DNA of 64,000 nt from Chloroflexota bacterium. Lineage in GTDB: Bacteria; Chloroflexota; Dehalococcoidia; JACPQD01. The position numbers and the translations under genes were made by a program. Shown piece after piece: positions 8,436-18,024 of this stretch (the stretch's first letter is position 1; each line of letters starts with the position of its first letter). The DNA is taken from assembly GCA_016190665.1 (NCBI GenBank), contig JACPQD010000038.1:36741-100740 (forward strand), read 5' to 3'. The notes beneath the pieces were generated by a model. That model searched no databases, was not told where the DNA came from, and saw only the letters and a program-made list of their open reading frames with translations.

Positions 8436-8520
8436 ACTATGAAAATGATTGGCAACGCCCCACGATGGCGGCAGGGGACAAGCCCGCTGCCCTACGGCGT
8501 TTTCATGCGCCGTGGCGCCC
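8436..8520. repeat. 85-bp intergenic repeat, copy 2
   Basis: Near-identical direct repeat of 8330-8414. The centre GGCAGGGGACAAGCCCGC is unchanged, while one end now reads GTTTTCAT. The differences from copy 1 are scattered single substitutions plus a one-base shift near CCCACGATGG. Confidence 0.8.
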
Positions 8521-8587
8521 CAAAGGGGCATGTGGAGCTTCGCTGAGTTAGGATGTGTCCGGAATTCGCGCCCGGGGTTGCCAGGCG

Positions 8588-10996
8588 CTACAATTGTTCG
8601 TACTCGGTCCGTTGAATGATCTCGTCCTGCACGCTTCGCTGCAGATCGGTGAACAATGCGCTGTAGCCCGCTACCCGGACCATAAGGTCTCTGTGCAACT
8701 CCGGGTGAACCTGCGCGTCCAAAAGGGTCTTCTTGTCGACAACGTTGAACTGGATGTGCTTGCCTCCGTAGTCGAAGTAGGTCTTGATGAGGGCGCACAG
8801 TTTCCTCAGGTCGTCTGTAGTCGCCAGCGCTGACGGATGGAACTTCATGTTCAGCAGCGTGCCGAGGAGAGGGAACTGGTTTATCTTGCCCGCCGAATTG
8901 AGCACCGCCGTCGGCCCGACCACGTCGCTGCCCTGACATGGCGACACCGAGCCGTCTGCCAGGGCTACCCCGGCAAGACGCCCGCTGGGTAGCGCCCCTA
9001 CCTTCTTGCCCGCGGGACCGTGAGAAGAGATGGAGTAGGGCATCGGCCGGTGCTTTGCCCCATAAGGGCCGTCTATCCGGGACAACATGCCTTGCCACCA
9101 CTGGTACAAGTCTGCCGCCACGGTGTCGACGTAGTCCTCATCGTTGCCGTACTTCGGCACGCTCAGGAGCAAGCGTCGGACGCCTTCGCAGCCTTTGAAA
9201 TCTGCCGCCAGGGCGGAGAGAAGCTCCTCTTTGCCCACAGAACCGTCTTCGAAGACACACCTCTTTATCGCTGCCAGGGAGTCGGCAGCATCGATGATGC
9301 CGACCGGCGTTTGCGCCGGGAACGTCCATCTCGGACCGTCGGCCAGCACGCTCTTGCCCCGCTTGATACAATCGTCGACCAGGCACGATGACAGGATGGT
9401 CGGAGTCATGGCCACGCGGACCAATCTCTCCAGAATGCGGATCCTGCCGCTCTCCTCAGAGAAATGCTGGACCTGCTTGTGGTAAGCCTCCAGGAACTCA
9501 TCAAAGGTATGGAAGTCCTCGAACTTTCCAGTGGCGGGACCGAGCTGCTTGCCCGTTCCAGGGTCGACGCCGTCGTGCATCGCCAGCTCGAGGCATTTGG
9601 GCATGTTCATGAAAATGACATGAGGGGGCCCCGATTGCGTTGGAGGGAGATGCTGGACACACCCACCGACACAATAGTCGTGGGCTATCTCGGGAGGAAC
9701 GCCGATCTTCTCCATATAGGCGATGGACGGCCCATCGTTGAAGAAGGCAGGAAAACCTATCCCCATACGTACCAGTTCCAAGCCCTTCAGGATGAAATCC
9801 TCAGGGCTCTTTCCGGTCCACCGGATGCTCAGGGTCGGGTGAGGAGTTCGCGTCCGCGAGGCGGCCTCGAGGAAGAGGTAGGAAAGCTCATTGGTCGCAT
9901 CCTTCCCGTCAGCGGTCTCACCGCTTATGGTCACGTTGTGGAACTGAGCATCGCCCGATCCCTGCTCCTGTGAAGGGCTGCTTCGGAAGAAGCGGAACCG
10001 CTGGTTGCTCAGCTTTACTCGCATGCACTCCAGAACCTCGATGGCCTCCTCGCGAGTGATCTCGCCCCTCTCGATGTCCCGCTTGTAGTACGGGTAGAGG
10101 TATTGGTCAGCCCTTCCCGGGCTCATTTGAGCCGTGGTTTCCAGAGACATAAGCACATGAACGAAGCAAAGGGTCTGCACCGCCTCATGGAAGGTGCGCG
10201 CCGGATTTCCCGGAACCCAGTCGCAGATTTCCGCCAGCCTCAGGAGTTCCTCCTTCCGCTGGCCATCGGCCCGCTCCGCTAATTGTCTTGCCAGGACAGC
10301 GCATCGCTTCCCGTAGTCGATGGCCGCCTCAAGGACGATCTTCATGCCCTTGAGCATGTTGGCCTTGGCGAAGGATTCGTCGTCGACCGGCGATGTGGCC
10401 TGCAACTCGCGCTCCACTTCGGCAATCACGCCGCGCAGTCCAAGCTTGATAGCTTTCTCATAGTTCACTGAGAAGTAGCCGATATCGCTTTCAATCCTGA
10501 GAGCGTAGTAGACCCAGGAACCGATCTCGGTAGTCTCTATCAGCCTTTGCTTCTCCGATTCGTCGAAATGGCTGAAATAGCTGCTCTTGACGCACTTATC
10601 TTTCCAGTAGTCGCATATTCTCCAGAGTTCGTCCATGTCCTCCTGGGCAACGACGCCGGTAAGCATACCATTGTTGAACGCTTCCGACACCCACGTTACA
10701 TCGTATTCGGGGAACTGTTCCGGAGACATGGGTTTGGCGGCAAAGGCGCCAGCGAGAAGGTCTTCGTCCATCAAGTATAGAGGTATCCCTCGAACAACCC
10801 TGGCAAAGGCCTTTGCCCTCCTGATCACCATCGGCTGCCCCTCGGTCTCCTTGTAGGACTCAGTGAGCAGCCTCGCCCTATGCAGCGACAATCGGGCAAC
10901 GCGGCGTTGTTCGACCATTGTCCGCCACAGCCTTTGTCCCCTCGTCAAGCCAGAACGCTGGACGCCGCTTGAAACCTCTTCCCTGGTGATTGTCAT
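8588..10996 (-). CDS. Glycyl radical enzyme (pyruvate formate-lyase family), atypical active site
   Basis: 802 aa cytoplasmic enzyme of the PFL/diol-dehydratase family, full family length. The glycyl radical loop RVAGYSA is near the C-terminus with radical Gly777. The thiyl cysteine is Cys446 in YCVGGCVQ. In dehydratase and C-N or C-S lyase members this motif is normally GCVE, the Glu being a catalytic base; here residue 448 is Gln, so the chemistry may differ. The ATG at 10996 follows GAAGAGGAGGTAGAG. No radical-SAM activase is in the window, so it must be encoded elsewhere. SBP genes lie immediately upstream, which suggests the substrate is imported. The reaction cannot be named. Confidence 0.88.
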   Translation of the reverse strand: MTITREEVSSGVQRSGLTRGQRLWRTMVEQRRVARLSLHRARLLTESYKETEGQPMVIRRAKAFARVVRGIPLYLMDEDLLAGAFAAKPMSPEQFPEYDVTWVSEAFNNGMLTGVVAQEDMDELWRICDYWKDKCVKSSYFSHFDESEKQRLIETTEIGSWVYYALRIESDIGYFSVNYEKAIKLGLRGVIAEVERELQATSPVDDESFAKANMLKGMKIVLEAAIDYGKRCAVLARQLAERADGQRKEELLRLAEICDWVPGNPARTFHEAVQTLCFVHVLMSLETTAQMSPGRADQYLYPYYKRDIERGEITREEAIEVLECMRVKLSNQRFRFFRSSPSQEQGSGDAQFHNVTISGETADGKDATNELSYLFLEAASRTRTPHPTLSIRWTGKSPEDFILKGLELVRMGIGFPAFFNDGPSIAYMEKIGVPPEIAHDYCVGGCVQHLPPTQSGPPHVIFMNMPKCLELAMHDGVDPGTGKQLGPATGKFEDFHTFDEFLEAYHKQVQHFSEESGRIRILERLVRVAMTPTILSSCLVDDCIKRGKSVLADGPRWTFPAQTPVGIIDAADSLAAIKRCVFEDGSVGKEELLSALAADFKGCEGVRRLLLSVPKYGNDEDYVDTVAADLYQWWQGMLSRIDGPYGAKHRPMPYSISSHGPAGKKVGALPSGRLAGVALADGSVSPCQGSDVVGPTAVLNSAGKINQFPLLGTLLNMKFHPSALATTDDLRKLCALIKTYFDYGGKHIQFNVVDKKTLLDAQVHPELHRDLMVRVAGYSALFTDLQRSVQDEIIQRTEYEQL

Positions 10997-11206
10997 CTCT
11001 ACCTCCTCTTCTGCGGTAAGCTCGGCGCGTGGCTCAGACAGACAGCCCCGCCGCAATCGAGTCCAGAGGCCCACGGGGGTCCGCCGGGCGGGTCTGTTCC
11101 CCCCTGGCCTGCGCCCGAGGACGGGGCTGCAAATCTATTCTGAACCAGCCATTACTTCAAAAAGGTCTCGCTTTGCTTCCTCCTGAGACTTGTTTCTGAT
11201 TCCCCG

Positions 11207-12943
11207 CTACTTCGGCGGCAGGTTGGGGTCGAGCCAGGTGTACTCGTGCTTCGTGTTCGAAGACAGCCGCTCGCTGGTCCACGGAACAAACCCCTTCACC
11301 TTCTTCCAGACGCCTACGGTGCGGTTCCTCCAACCTAGAACGGGAAAGGGAACTGTGTCGTGGAGCATAAGCTGGATCTTGTTCACTATCTCTTTCCGTT
11401 TCCCTGGATCGACCGTAACGCTCTGCTCCGCCACCAGCTTCTCAAAGTCGGCATTGTAATACTTACCCCAATTCTTTCCTCCCTCTTTCGAGTAGGCTTC
11501 GCTGAAAATCAAATCGGGGTCGTCCACGGTATAGCCATACCCGCTAGACATGATCTGAAAATTCTGCGTCCGGAGATTCTCAAAATAGGTGGCAACTTCG
11601 AGGGTCTTGATGTTAGACCTCAGTCCGATCTTCTCAAGCTGCGCCTTGAGCCACGTACCCTCGCAGATATACTCTTGAGCGTTTCTCGCCTGTAACTCGA
11701 ACTCGAAGCCGTTGGGATACCCTGCCTCGGCCAGGAGTTTCTTAGCCTTCTCCCTCTCTGCTTCTTTGGCCGGCCCCGGCTTGGCATAGCCCGGCTGAGC
11801 AAATACCTGCTCGTCAGGAAGGTTCCACAGTCCGCCAGGCACCATGTACCCACCTGGCGTCCACATGCCGGGTTCGCACAGGCGAGGGAACTCCCAGCGG
11901 TCCAGGGCCAGGCTCACCGCCTGCCGGACGCGGACATCGCTGAAGGGGGGCTTGTTTTGGACGACAAAGGGATTCCTGCTGGCCATCATGCCAGGAAGCC
12001 GGTAAGTGTTGGTCGTTTCCTTCATCGTCTGCTCTATGGTATCTATGGTAGGCGGCTCGTGGTCCCGGAGGTCCGTCAGCACCCTGCCTACTCTGAAGGC
12101 GGCCAGCCTGGTACCCCAGTCGGGGATAATGTACTGGAGGAACTTGTCCATATAGGGCAGCCCCTTCTTGAAGTAGCTCGGGTTCTTCTCAAGCTCAATG
12201 CCTACTCCACGCGTGTACTTCGTCAGCTTCCACGGCCCCGTGCCGACGACCTCCCGCTTCATATCCAGTTGCTTGTCCAGGATATGCTTGGGCATGATGG
12301 AATTCACGGCGAGAGTCATCATCAGCAAGAAGGATGGGTAGGGGCGGCTCATTATTACCTTGACCGTGGTAGGGTTCACCACTTCAACGCTTTTCACTGG
12401 ATCGTACTGCGATTTGCTCACGCTGTACACGCCCTTGGGCGGGTCCTTCTGCCTCATGAGGCTAGACTTTACGTCCTCGGCCGAGAAGGGAGCGCCATCG
12501 TGCCACTTGACCCCTTCCTCCAGATAGAAGGTGAAGGTGAGTCCGTCCGCGCTGATCTCCCACTTCTTCGCCAGGTCACCGACCATCTTGTTATGGTCAC
12601 TGTAGTCCCACCCGAGTAGCGTATTGTAGGTCGGGCTCGAGATAGTCAACAGAGTGGAGAATGTGGCTTCCTGGTGGGCGTCGAAGGTCGGCGGATCGTC
12701 CCGGATGGATATGACAAAGTTCCCCCCGGACACTGGCTTCTCGCCTGCTCCCGGCACTGCTAGTGCGCCGGGTCTTGCCGTGGCCGCTGGAGCGGCCGTT
12801 GCCGCCGGCTTTGGCGCCGCACCTGGCGCCGTAGCCGCTGGCGGAGCCTTCTTTTGCTCGGCGCCCGGCCCGGGGGCGCAACTCAGCACTAAGCCCAGGA
12901 CGATGACCAAGGCGACTAGGGGCTGCAGATTCCGGACAGACAT
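11207..12943 (-). CDS. Family-5 ABC solute-binding lipoprotein (MSVRNLQPL type)
   Basis: 578 aa, lipobox Cys22 (LVLSC), long Ala/Pro linker, then the SBP_bac_5 body: KWEISADGLTFTF, KWHDGAPFSAEDVKSS, GTGPWKL, DVRVRQAVSLALDR, tail WLDPNLPPK. It is a close duplicate of the SBP at 5172-6908 and lies 51 nt downstream of a third member (12995-14722), so 11207 and 12995 form a tandem pair. Both precede the glycyl radical enzyme in transcription order. Expected location is the outer face of the membrane, tethered by lipid. Confidence 0.92.
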   Translation of the reverse strand: MSVRNLQPLVALVIVLGLVLSCAPGPGAEQKKAPPAATAPGAAPKPAATAAPAATARPGALAVPGAGEKPVSGGNFVISIRDDPPTFDAHQEATFSTLLTISSPTYNTLLGWDYSDHNKMVGDLAKKWEISADGLTFTFYLEEGVKWHDGAPFSAEDVKSSLMRQKDPPKGVYSVSKSQYDPVKSVEVVNPTTVKVIMSRPYPSFLLMMTLAVNSIMPKHILDKQLDMKREVVGTGPWKLTKYTRGVGIELEKNPSYFKKGLPYMDKFLQYIIPDWGTRLAAFRVGRVLTDLRDHEPPTIDTIEQTMKETTNTYRLPGMMASRNPFVVQNKPPFSDVRVRQAVSLALDRWEFPRLCEPGMWTPGGYMVPGGLWNLPDEQVFAQPGYAKPGPAKEAEREKAKKLLAEAGYPNGFEFELQARNAQEYICEGTWLKAQLEKIGLRSNIKTLEVATYFENLRTQNFQIMSSGYGYTVDDPDLIFSEAYSKEGGKNWGKYYNADFEKLVAEQSVTVDPGKRKEIVNKIQLMLHDTVPFPVLGWRNRTVGVWKKVKGFVPWTSERLSSNTKHEYTWLDPNLPPK

Positions 12944-12994
12944 TTTCCCCCTCCTCTTGGACCCTGTCAGGGGACGCCTACCAGTCCTACCCCG

Positions 12995-14722
12995 TTATTT
13001 CGGTGGCAGGTTGGGATCAAGCCACGTGTACTCGTGGCGGTAGCTTGAGGACACGCGGCCATCGCTGGTCCAGGGAACGTACCCCTTCACCTTTTTCCAA
13101 ACGCCTACCGTGCGGTTCCTCCACCCCAGGACGGGGAAGGGAACCGTCTCGTGGAGAAGAAGTTGTATCTTGTTCACGATATCCTTGCGCTTGGCCGGGT
13201 CGACCATGACACTCTGCTCCGCGAGCATCTTCTCGAAGTCAGCGTTGTAGTATTTGCCCCAGTTCTTTCCGCCTTCCTTCCCGTAAGCCTCGCCAAACAT
13301 CAAATCAGGGTCGTCGACGGTATAGCCGTAGCCGCTGGCCATGATTTGAAAATTCTGCGTGCGCAAATTCTCGAAGTAGGTAGCCGTTTCGACGTGCTTA
13401 ATGGTAGATTTGAGGCCGATCTTTTCAAGTTGTGCCTTCATCCAAACGGCTTGACACGTATACTCCTCGAGATTTCTAGCCTGAATTTCGAAATCAAACC
13501 CGTTGGGGTGGCCAGCCTCGGCCAGGAGTTTCTTGGCCTTCTCCCTCTCGGCATCCTTGGCCGGTCCCGGTTTGGCATAGCCCGGCTGGGCAAATACCTG
13601 CTCGTCCGGAAGGTTCCACAGCCCCCCGGGAACCATATACCCCCCTGGCTCGTACATGCCTGGCTGGCAAAGACGAGGGTATTCCCAGCGGTCAAAGGCA
13701 AGGCTGACCGCCTGTCGAACACGGACATCATCGAAAGGAGGCCGGATCTGGACAATGAAGGGATTCCTGCTAGTTAATACTCCCGGAATCCGGTAAGCTA
13801 TGGCGTTCTCCTTCATGGTCTGCTCTATGGTATCGATGGTGGGAGGCTCATGGTCCTTAACGTCCGTCATGACCCTGCCGGTTCTGAAGGCGGCAAGCCT
13901 TGTTGAGATGTCGGGGATAATATACTGGACAAATTTGTCCATGTAAGGGAGGCCCTTCTTGAAGTACGCGGGACTCTTTTCAAGCTCGATGCCTACCCCG
14001 CGAGTGTACTTCTTGAGCTTCCATGGTCCCGTGCCGACGACCTCCCGCTTCATGTCCCCTACCTTTTCAAGGACATGTTTAGGCATGACGGAGTTAACGG
14101 TGAGGGTCATCATCAGCAAGAAAGAGGCGTAGGGGCGGCTCATTGTCACCTTGACCGCATAAGGGTTCACCACTTCCACGCTCTTCATTGGCTCGTAAAG
14201 GGACTTGCTGACGCTATACACGCCCTTGGGTGGGTCCTTCTGTCTCATGAGGCTGTATTTGACATCCTCAGCCGTGAAGGGGGCGCCATCATGCCATTTG
14301 ACCCCTTCCTCAAGAGTGAAGGTGTAGGTGAGACCATCACTGCTCATCTCCCACTTTTTGGCTAAGTCACCGACCATCTTATTGTGATCGACGTAGTCCC
14401 ACGTGAGGAGCGAGTTGTAGGAGGGGCTCCCGATGGTCGAAAGCGTGGCGAAGGTTGCCTCCTGGTGCAAGTCGAAACTCGGCGGGTCATCCCGGGAAGA
14501 TATGACAAAGGTTCCTCCGTACACCGGCTTCTCGCCGATTCCCGGCACGGCCGGAGCGGCTGCAGTCCCGGGTTTCGGTGTAGCCGCTGGGGCCGGTTTG
14601 GGCGCGACGGGCGCCGCGGTGGCCGCTGGCTTAGGTGGAGCCGCCCCTGGGCCACAGCTTAGCGCGAGCAACCCCGATATTACGATCAGTCCGATCCAAA
14701 CCTGCAAGTTTCGCCTGGCCAT
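12995..14722 (-). CDS. Family-5 ABC solute-binding lipoprotein
   Basis: 575 aa, lipobox Cys23 (ALSCG), linker rich in Ala-Pro-Lys, SBP_bac_5 body with KWEMSSDGLTYTF, KWHDGAPFTAEDVKYS, GTGPWKL and tail WLDPNLPPK. It is the first gene of the leftward unit driven from the promoter at 14971-14999, behind a leader of about 240 nt that contains a stem-loop. Compared with its tandem neighbour it has a shorter linker and a divergent ligand-side region (EYTCQAVWMKAQLEK), so ligand range may differ slightly. Confidence 0.92.
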   Translation of the reverse strand: MARRNLQVWIGLIVISGLLALSCGPGAAPPKPAATAAPVAPKPAPAATPKPGTAAAPAVPGIGEKPVYGGTFVISSRDDPPSFDLHQEATFATLSTIGSPSYNSLLTWDYVDHNKMVGDLAKKWEMSSDGLTYTFTLEEGVKWHDGAPFTAEDVKYSLMRQKDPPKGVYSVSKSLYEPMKSVEVVNPYAVKVTMSRPYASFLLMMTLTVNSVMPKHVLEKVGDMKREVVGTGPWKLKKYTRGVGIELEKSPAYFKKGLPYMDKFVQYIIPDISTRLAAFRTGRVMTDVKDHEPPTIDTIEQTMKENAIAYRIPGVLTSRNPFIVQIRPPFDDVRVRQAVSLAFDRWEYPRLCQPGMYEPGGYMVPGGLWNLPDEQVFAQPGYAKPGPAKDAEREKAKKLLAEAGHPNGFDFEIQARNLEEYTCQAVWMKAQLEKIGLKSTIKHVETATYFENLRTQNFQIMASGYGYTVDDPDLMFGEAYGKEGGKNWGKYYNADFEKMLAEQSVMVDPAKRKDIVNKIQLLLHETVPFPVLGWRNRTVGVWKKVKGYVPWTSDGRVSSSYRHEYTWLDPNLPPK

Positions 14723-14788
14723 TTGTGCCTCCTCTGGGCCTTAGAAAATAAAGCGTGCTGCTTGTCCGGTGACCTCACAAAAAGCACA

Positions 14789-14821
14789 AGCCGACCCGCT
14801 GATCCCACAGGCAGGTCGGCT
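14789..14821 (-). promoter_or_regulatory. Stem-loop in the leader of SBP 12995-14722
   Basis: AGCCGACC (14789-14796) pairs perfectly with GGTCGGCT (14814-14821) around a 17-nt loop. On the transcribed strand it is followed by TGTGCTTTTTG. This could be an attenuator or a leaky terminator. Nearly the same sequence, without the second arm, recurs at 29889-29907 upstream of another SBP. Confidence 0.45.
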
Positions 14822-14970
14822 GAGTTCTTACCATCATCGCTTGCGCCTCACAACGATAGTTCTGGCAACGTGCGCTACAACTCTTCGACTAAACCATGAA
14901 CCTTCTAGACTTCAGGCCAGTTGGCCAAATAAAAGAAGCCCTCACAAGACAAATGACCGTGGTGAGTCTG

Positions 14971-14999
14971 AGTATATCATCAGCTTCAGAGCGTGTCAA
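14971..14999 (-). promoter_or_regulatory. Strong sigma70-type promoter, leftward
   Basis: TTGACA (14994-14999 on the minus strand), 17-nt spacer, TATACT (14971-14976). The -35 is perfect and the -10 matches 5 of 6. It should drive SBP 12995-14722 and the genes behind it. Confidence 0.7.
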
Positions 15000-15042
15000 T
15001 AGTTCATGCTCGTCCGTTCATTCGTTGCCAGGCACACTACTA

Positions 15043-15071
15043 TTGACGCGCCTGGCCTTCTCTGTTACACT
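15043..15071 (+). promoter_or_regulatory. Sigma70-type promoter of the rightward selenoprotein operon
   Basis: TTGACG (15043-15048), 17-nt spacer, TACACT (15066-15071). It lies about 67 nt before the GTG start at 15138 and is the only good candidate for the three-gene operon 15138-19686. Confidence 0.65.
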
Positions 15072-15137
15072 GACGCGCAGCGAGTCAGGCCGGCAGCGGG
15101 TGAGCTGACATCCGGCGCCGACAAGAAGGAGCGGATA

Positions 15138-16202
15138 GTGGCTCGAGAAGCCTTCGAGGAGGCCAAGTTTCACTTCGAGAGTGACTGCGAGGCTATCAAC
15201 AACCTCTTCTTTGAACGTGGCTGGACCGACGGCCTCCCTGTCATACCGCCAACCGAGGAAGCAGTGGGGGCGATGCTGAGCGGCGCGGGCCGTGATCGAT
15301 CGGAAATACTCGGGAAGATTCCTCCCAACTGGGCATACGCTACCGTCGAGAAGGTGGCGGTGAACGCGGTGATGGCGGGGTGTCTACCCGGATACCTGCC
15401 GGTCGTCATCGCTGCGGTCGAGGCCATGGTAGAAGAACCCTTTAATCTCCACGGCATGCAGGCCACCACCCACGGCTGTGCTCCTCTAGTCATCGTCAAC
15501 GGACCGATACGCAAGGAGTTGAACATCAACTGCCGCTACAATTGTTTCGGTCCGGGTTGGCGGGCCAACGCCACCATTGGGCGGGCGCTGCGTCTAATAC
15601 TGACGAACGTGGGTGGGGGGATTCCCGGCATCACGGATCGCTCCACTACGGGAATGCCCAGCAAGTACACGTACTGCATCGGCGAGAATGAAGAAGAGAG
15701 CCCTTGGGAACCGTTACATGTCGAAAAGGGCTACCGCAAGGAGGAAAATGTCGTCACCGTCGCTCCGGGCGACGGCCCCCACGACATCCTCGACCGGAGC
15801 AGCACAACGGCCATCGGTGTGCTCACCACCATCGCCCACGCCATGGGCGCCCTGGGATCGGGCAACACCCTCATCTTTGCTGAGAACATATTGGCTTTGG
15901 GGCCGGAACACGCCGAGACGGTGGCACGCGAGGGCTACACAAAGGGAATGGTACGACAGTTCGCCTTCGAGAACGCCGGCCTGCCTCTGAGCTGGTATGG
16001 ACCGGAAGTAGGACCTTGGCGAAAACGGCAATTAGCCCAGCATGGCATACACGTTGACGGTGAGGATCGAGTGCCGATCGTCGAAAAGCTGGAAGACATC
16101 ACCATTGTCGTCACTGGCGGCGCCGGGAAGCATTCAGCTTACATCGGCGGTTTGGCGGCAATGCACCCTGTCACCAAGCCGATACATGTACCCAAAAGAT
16201 AG
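15138..16202 (+). CDS. WTDGLP-domain protein (partner domain of UGSC-type selenoproteins), stand-alone
   Basis: 354 aa protein of a family I do not recognise by name. The domain has a recurrent set of motifs: GWTDGLPVIPPT near the N-terminus, VAVNAVMAGCLPGYLPVV, IVNGPIRKELNIN, RANATIGRALRLIL, YCIGENEEESPWEPLHVE, and a C-terminal IVVTGGAGKHSAY strand-loop. No signal peptide or membrane segment is seen. The same domain is fused to, or adjacent to, a UGSC-type selenocysteine domain in all four other occurrences in this window; this copy has none of its own. The GTG start follows AAGGAGCGGATA. It is the first gene of an operon with an SBP and the selenoprotein at 18025, which may supply the missing domain (inference). 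Confidence 0.75.
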   Translation: MAREAFEEAKFHFESDCEAINNLFFERGWTDGLPVIPPTEEAVGAMLSGAGRDRSEILGKIPPNWAYATVEKVAVNAVMAGCLPGYLPVVIAAVEAMVEEPFNLHGMQATTHGCAPLVIVNGPIRKELNINCRYNCFGPGWRANATIGRALRLILTNVGGGIPGITDRSTTGMPSKYTYCIGENEEESPWEPLHVEKGYRKEENVVTVAPGDGPHDILDRSSTTAIGVLTTIAHAMGALGSGNTLIFAENILALGPEHAETVAREGYTKGMVRQFAFENAGLPLSWYGPEVGPWRKRQLAQHGIHVDGEDRVPIVEKLEDITIVVTGGAGKHSAYIGGLAAMHPVTKPIHVPKR

Positions 16203-16223
16203 GGCTGGAGGGGAGCTAAAACA

Positions 16224-17978
16224 ATGCAAAGAGAGACGATCATATCATGTAACCACGCCGTCGCTATCCCCACTCGAGGGGCCCAGCCTGCGAGAGGCGC
16301 TCGCAGGCGACACAGGAGTAGAAGATTGACTGGCTTAGTCCTCCTAGCGCTGCTGCTATTCTCGGCGTGTGCCCCCGCTGGGGCACCGACTTCGGCCCCC
16401 AAGTTGCCCCGGGAGGGTGCTGCCGCACCGGCGGTTCCCTCTGGCGCCCTCTCTCCACCGGCACTCCTCTCGCCTGCCGCCTCCGCAGCGGCCGTGACTC
16501 CGAAAACCGGTGGCACCCTTAACCTGAGGTATCAGACACCGGTCCATCTCGACCCCCACCGGTCAGGAGCCATGAGCTACAGCCTGGTCAGCTATGGCAT
16601 TACCTACCAGAGCCTCCTTCGGCTTTCTGATGAGAAGGACTATGGCAAACTTGAGGTCAAGCCCTACTTGGCCGAGTCATGGAGTCACCCGGACTCAACC
16701 ACCTACGTGTTTAGCATTCGCAAGGGCGTGAAATGGCAGAACGTTCCTCCCGTCAGCGGCCGGGAATTCACCGCTGACGACGTCGTCTACAGCATGAAGC
16801 GGCTTACACAACCTGACCCCAGGTTTGTCATGGGGGGCATGTTGGACGAATTGTCGGCAGTGGACGTGGTTGACAAGTACACGGTAAGAATGACCACCAA
16901 GTACGCCTCCTTTCCTTTCCTGCATAAGTTGGGACTGGCGGATGGCAGCGTCATGGTTCCTCGGGAGTTGGACGACGCAGCTATTGCTAGAACCGCTATA
17001 GGCACAGGGCCGCACTTGTTGGAAAGATGGGATCGAGACGTGCTCACCAAGTTCAAGAAGAATCCCAACTACTGGGAAAACGGCAAACCTTATCTCGATA
17101 TGGTCAACGTCCACCATATCATGGATGAGGGTTCCATTCTGGCGGCCGCGAGAGTAGGGCGCCTGGACATCGTCGACTTGAGCATTAGGCAAGTGGAGCC
17201 AATACGGAAGACGAACCCAGAGTTAAGGATCGAAAGATACCCGGGCAATACTCAGACCGGCATCGGCTTGCAGTCGGAGCGGAAACCCTTCAGCGATAAG
17301 CGCATGCGACAGGCGGTGAGGTACGGTCTGGACATGCAGGCCTTCATTGATATCCTGGTTGAGGGCCAGGGCAAGCCAAACCCAGCTCTATGGTGGTGGA
17401 TGGATCATGCCCTTCCTCAGGAGGAAATCCCAAAACGCGACGTGTCCAAGGCTAGACAACTGGTCAAGGACGCCGGGTATCCTAACGGCGTCAAAGTGGC
17501 GGGGATTGGCTCCGCGGTGCGGGACAAGGGTGAGATTGCCATCCTTGAGATAATGAAGGACCAGTTGAGAGAAGTTGGAATACAGGTCGACATACAGCCG
17601 GAGGAAGAGGCAAAGCTACGGGTACGGCGAAACGAGCAGCACGACTTCGACATCTATTCCTTTTGGTCTCCGGCATTTGAGATACCAGAGAGATTTCACA
17701 AGTCTTTCATTTACGGGTCTTCAGTAATGAACTATATCCGCTACAAGAATACCGAGGTGGACGCCCTCATTCAGCAGGCCGAGAGGGCGCAAAATGCCGA
17801 AGAGCGAGGGAAGGCGCTCATCGCTTATCAAAGAAAGGTGCTGGAGGAAGTTCCCTACGTCTGGCTCTTTACGCCATATTCCTATACCGCCCAGCAACCC
17901 TACGTGAAGGGCTTTCGGAATAGCGTCATGCGGTTTGGTAGATGGCAAACGATAGCCGATTTCTGGCTGGAACGGTAG
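16224..17978 (+). CDS. Family-5 ABC solute-binding lipoprotein in selenoprotein operon
   Basis: 584 aa. An unusually long, Arg-rich N-region (GARRRHRSRRLTG) precedes the hydrophobic segment and lipobox Cys49 (FSACAPAG). The body has SBP_bac_5 landmarks (FSIRKGVKWQNVPPV, FTADDVVYSMKRL, TGPHLLERW, DKRMRQAVRYGLDMQ). It is the only SBP on the plus strand and the most divergent one here. It starts 21 nt after the WTDGLP-domain gene and ends 46 nt before the selenoprotein gene, so it is almost certainly co-expressed and probably binds the substrate or precursor of that enzyme. Confidence 0.9.
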   Translation: MQRETIISCNHAVAIPTRGAQPARGARRRHRSRRLTGLVLLALLLFSACAPAGAPTSAPKLPREGAAAPAVPSGALSPPALLSPAASAAAVTPKTGGTLNLRYQTPVHLDPHRSGAMSYSLVSYGITYQSLLRLSDEKDYGKLEVKPYLAESWSHPDSTTYVFSIRKGVKWQNVPPVSGREFTADDVVYSMKRLTQPDPRFVMGGMLDELSAVDVVDKYTVRMTTKYASFPFLHKLGLADGSVMVPRELDDAAIARTAIGTGPHLLERWDRDVLTKFKKNPNYWENGKPYLDMVNVHHIMDEGSILAAARVGRLDIVDLSIRQVEPIRKTNPELRIERYPGNTQTGIGLQSERKPFSDKRMRQAVRYGLDMQAFIDILVEGQGKPNPALWWWMDHALPQEEIPKRDVSKARQLVKDAGYPNGVKVAGIGSAVRDKGEIAILEIMKDQLREVGIQVDIQPEEEAKLRVRRNEQHDFDIYSFWSPAFEIPERFHKSFIYGSSVMNYIRYKNTEVDALIQQAERAQNAEERGKALIAYQRKVLEEVPYVWLFTPYSYTAQQPYVKGFRNSVMRFGRWQTIADFWLER

Positions 17979-18024
17979 GCATAGGCGCCGAGAGCGTTAG
18001 CGCCCTTGCTGGAGGACGATATCT

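Larger units (their letters stand above)
8139..8587. other. Repeat-rich intergenic region, no gene supported
   Basis: This gap of about 450 nt between the glycyl radical enzyme and LUD copy 3 contains the second copy of the 28-nt leader element (8160-8187), five tandem copies of a 7-mer (8233-8267) and two copies of an 85-nt element (8330-8520). An open frame of 77 codons spans the 85-nt copies but only reflects their periodicity. Confidence 0.7.
14723..15137. promoter_or_regulatory. Divergent control region between leftward and rightward operons
   Basis: 415 nt without genes. It contains two opposed sigma70-type promoters (14971-14999 leftward and 15043-15071 rightward, about 45 nt apart) and, in the leftward leader, a perfect inverted repeat of 8 bp. 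The closeness of the promoters suggests shared regulation of the SBP/glycyl-radical unit and the selenoprotein operon. No regulator gene is adjacent. Confidence 0.7.

Noticed and set aside
8318..8551. A 77-codon open frame across the 85-bp repeats.
   Set aside because: It is produced by the repeat period and has no ribosome site or family match.
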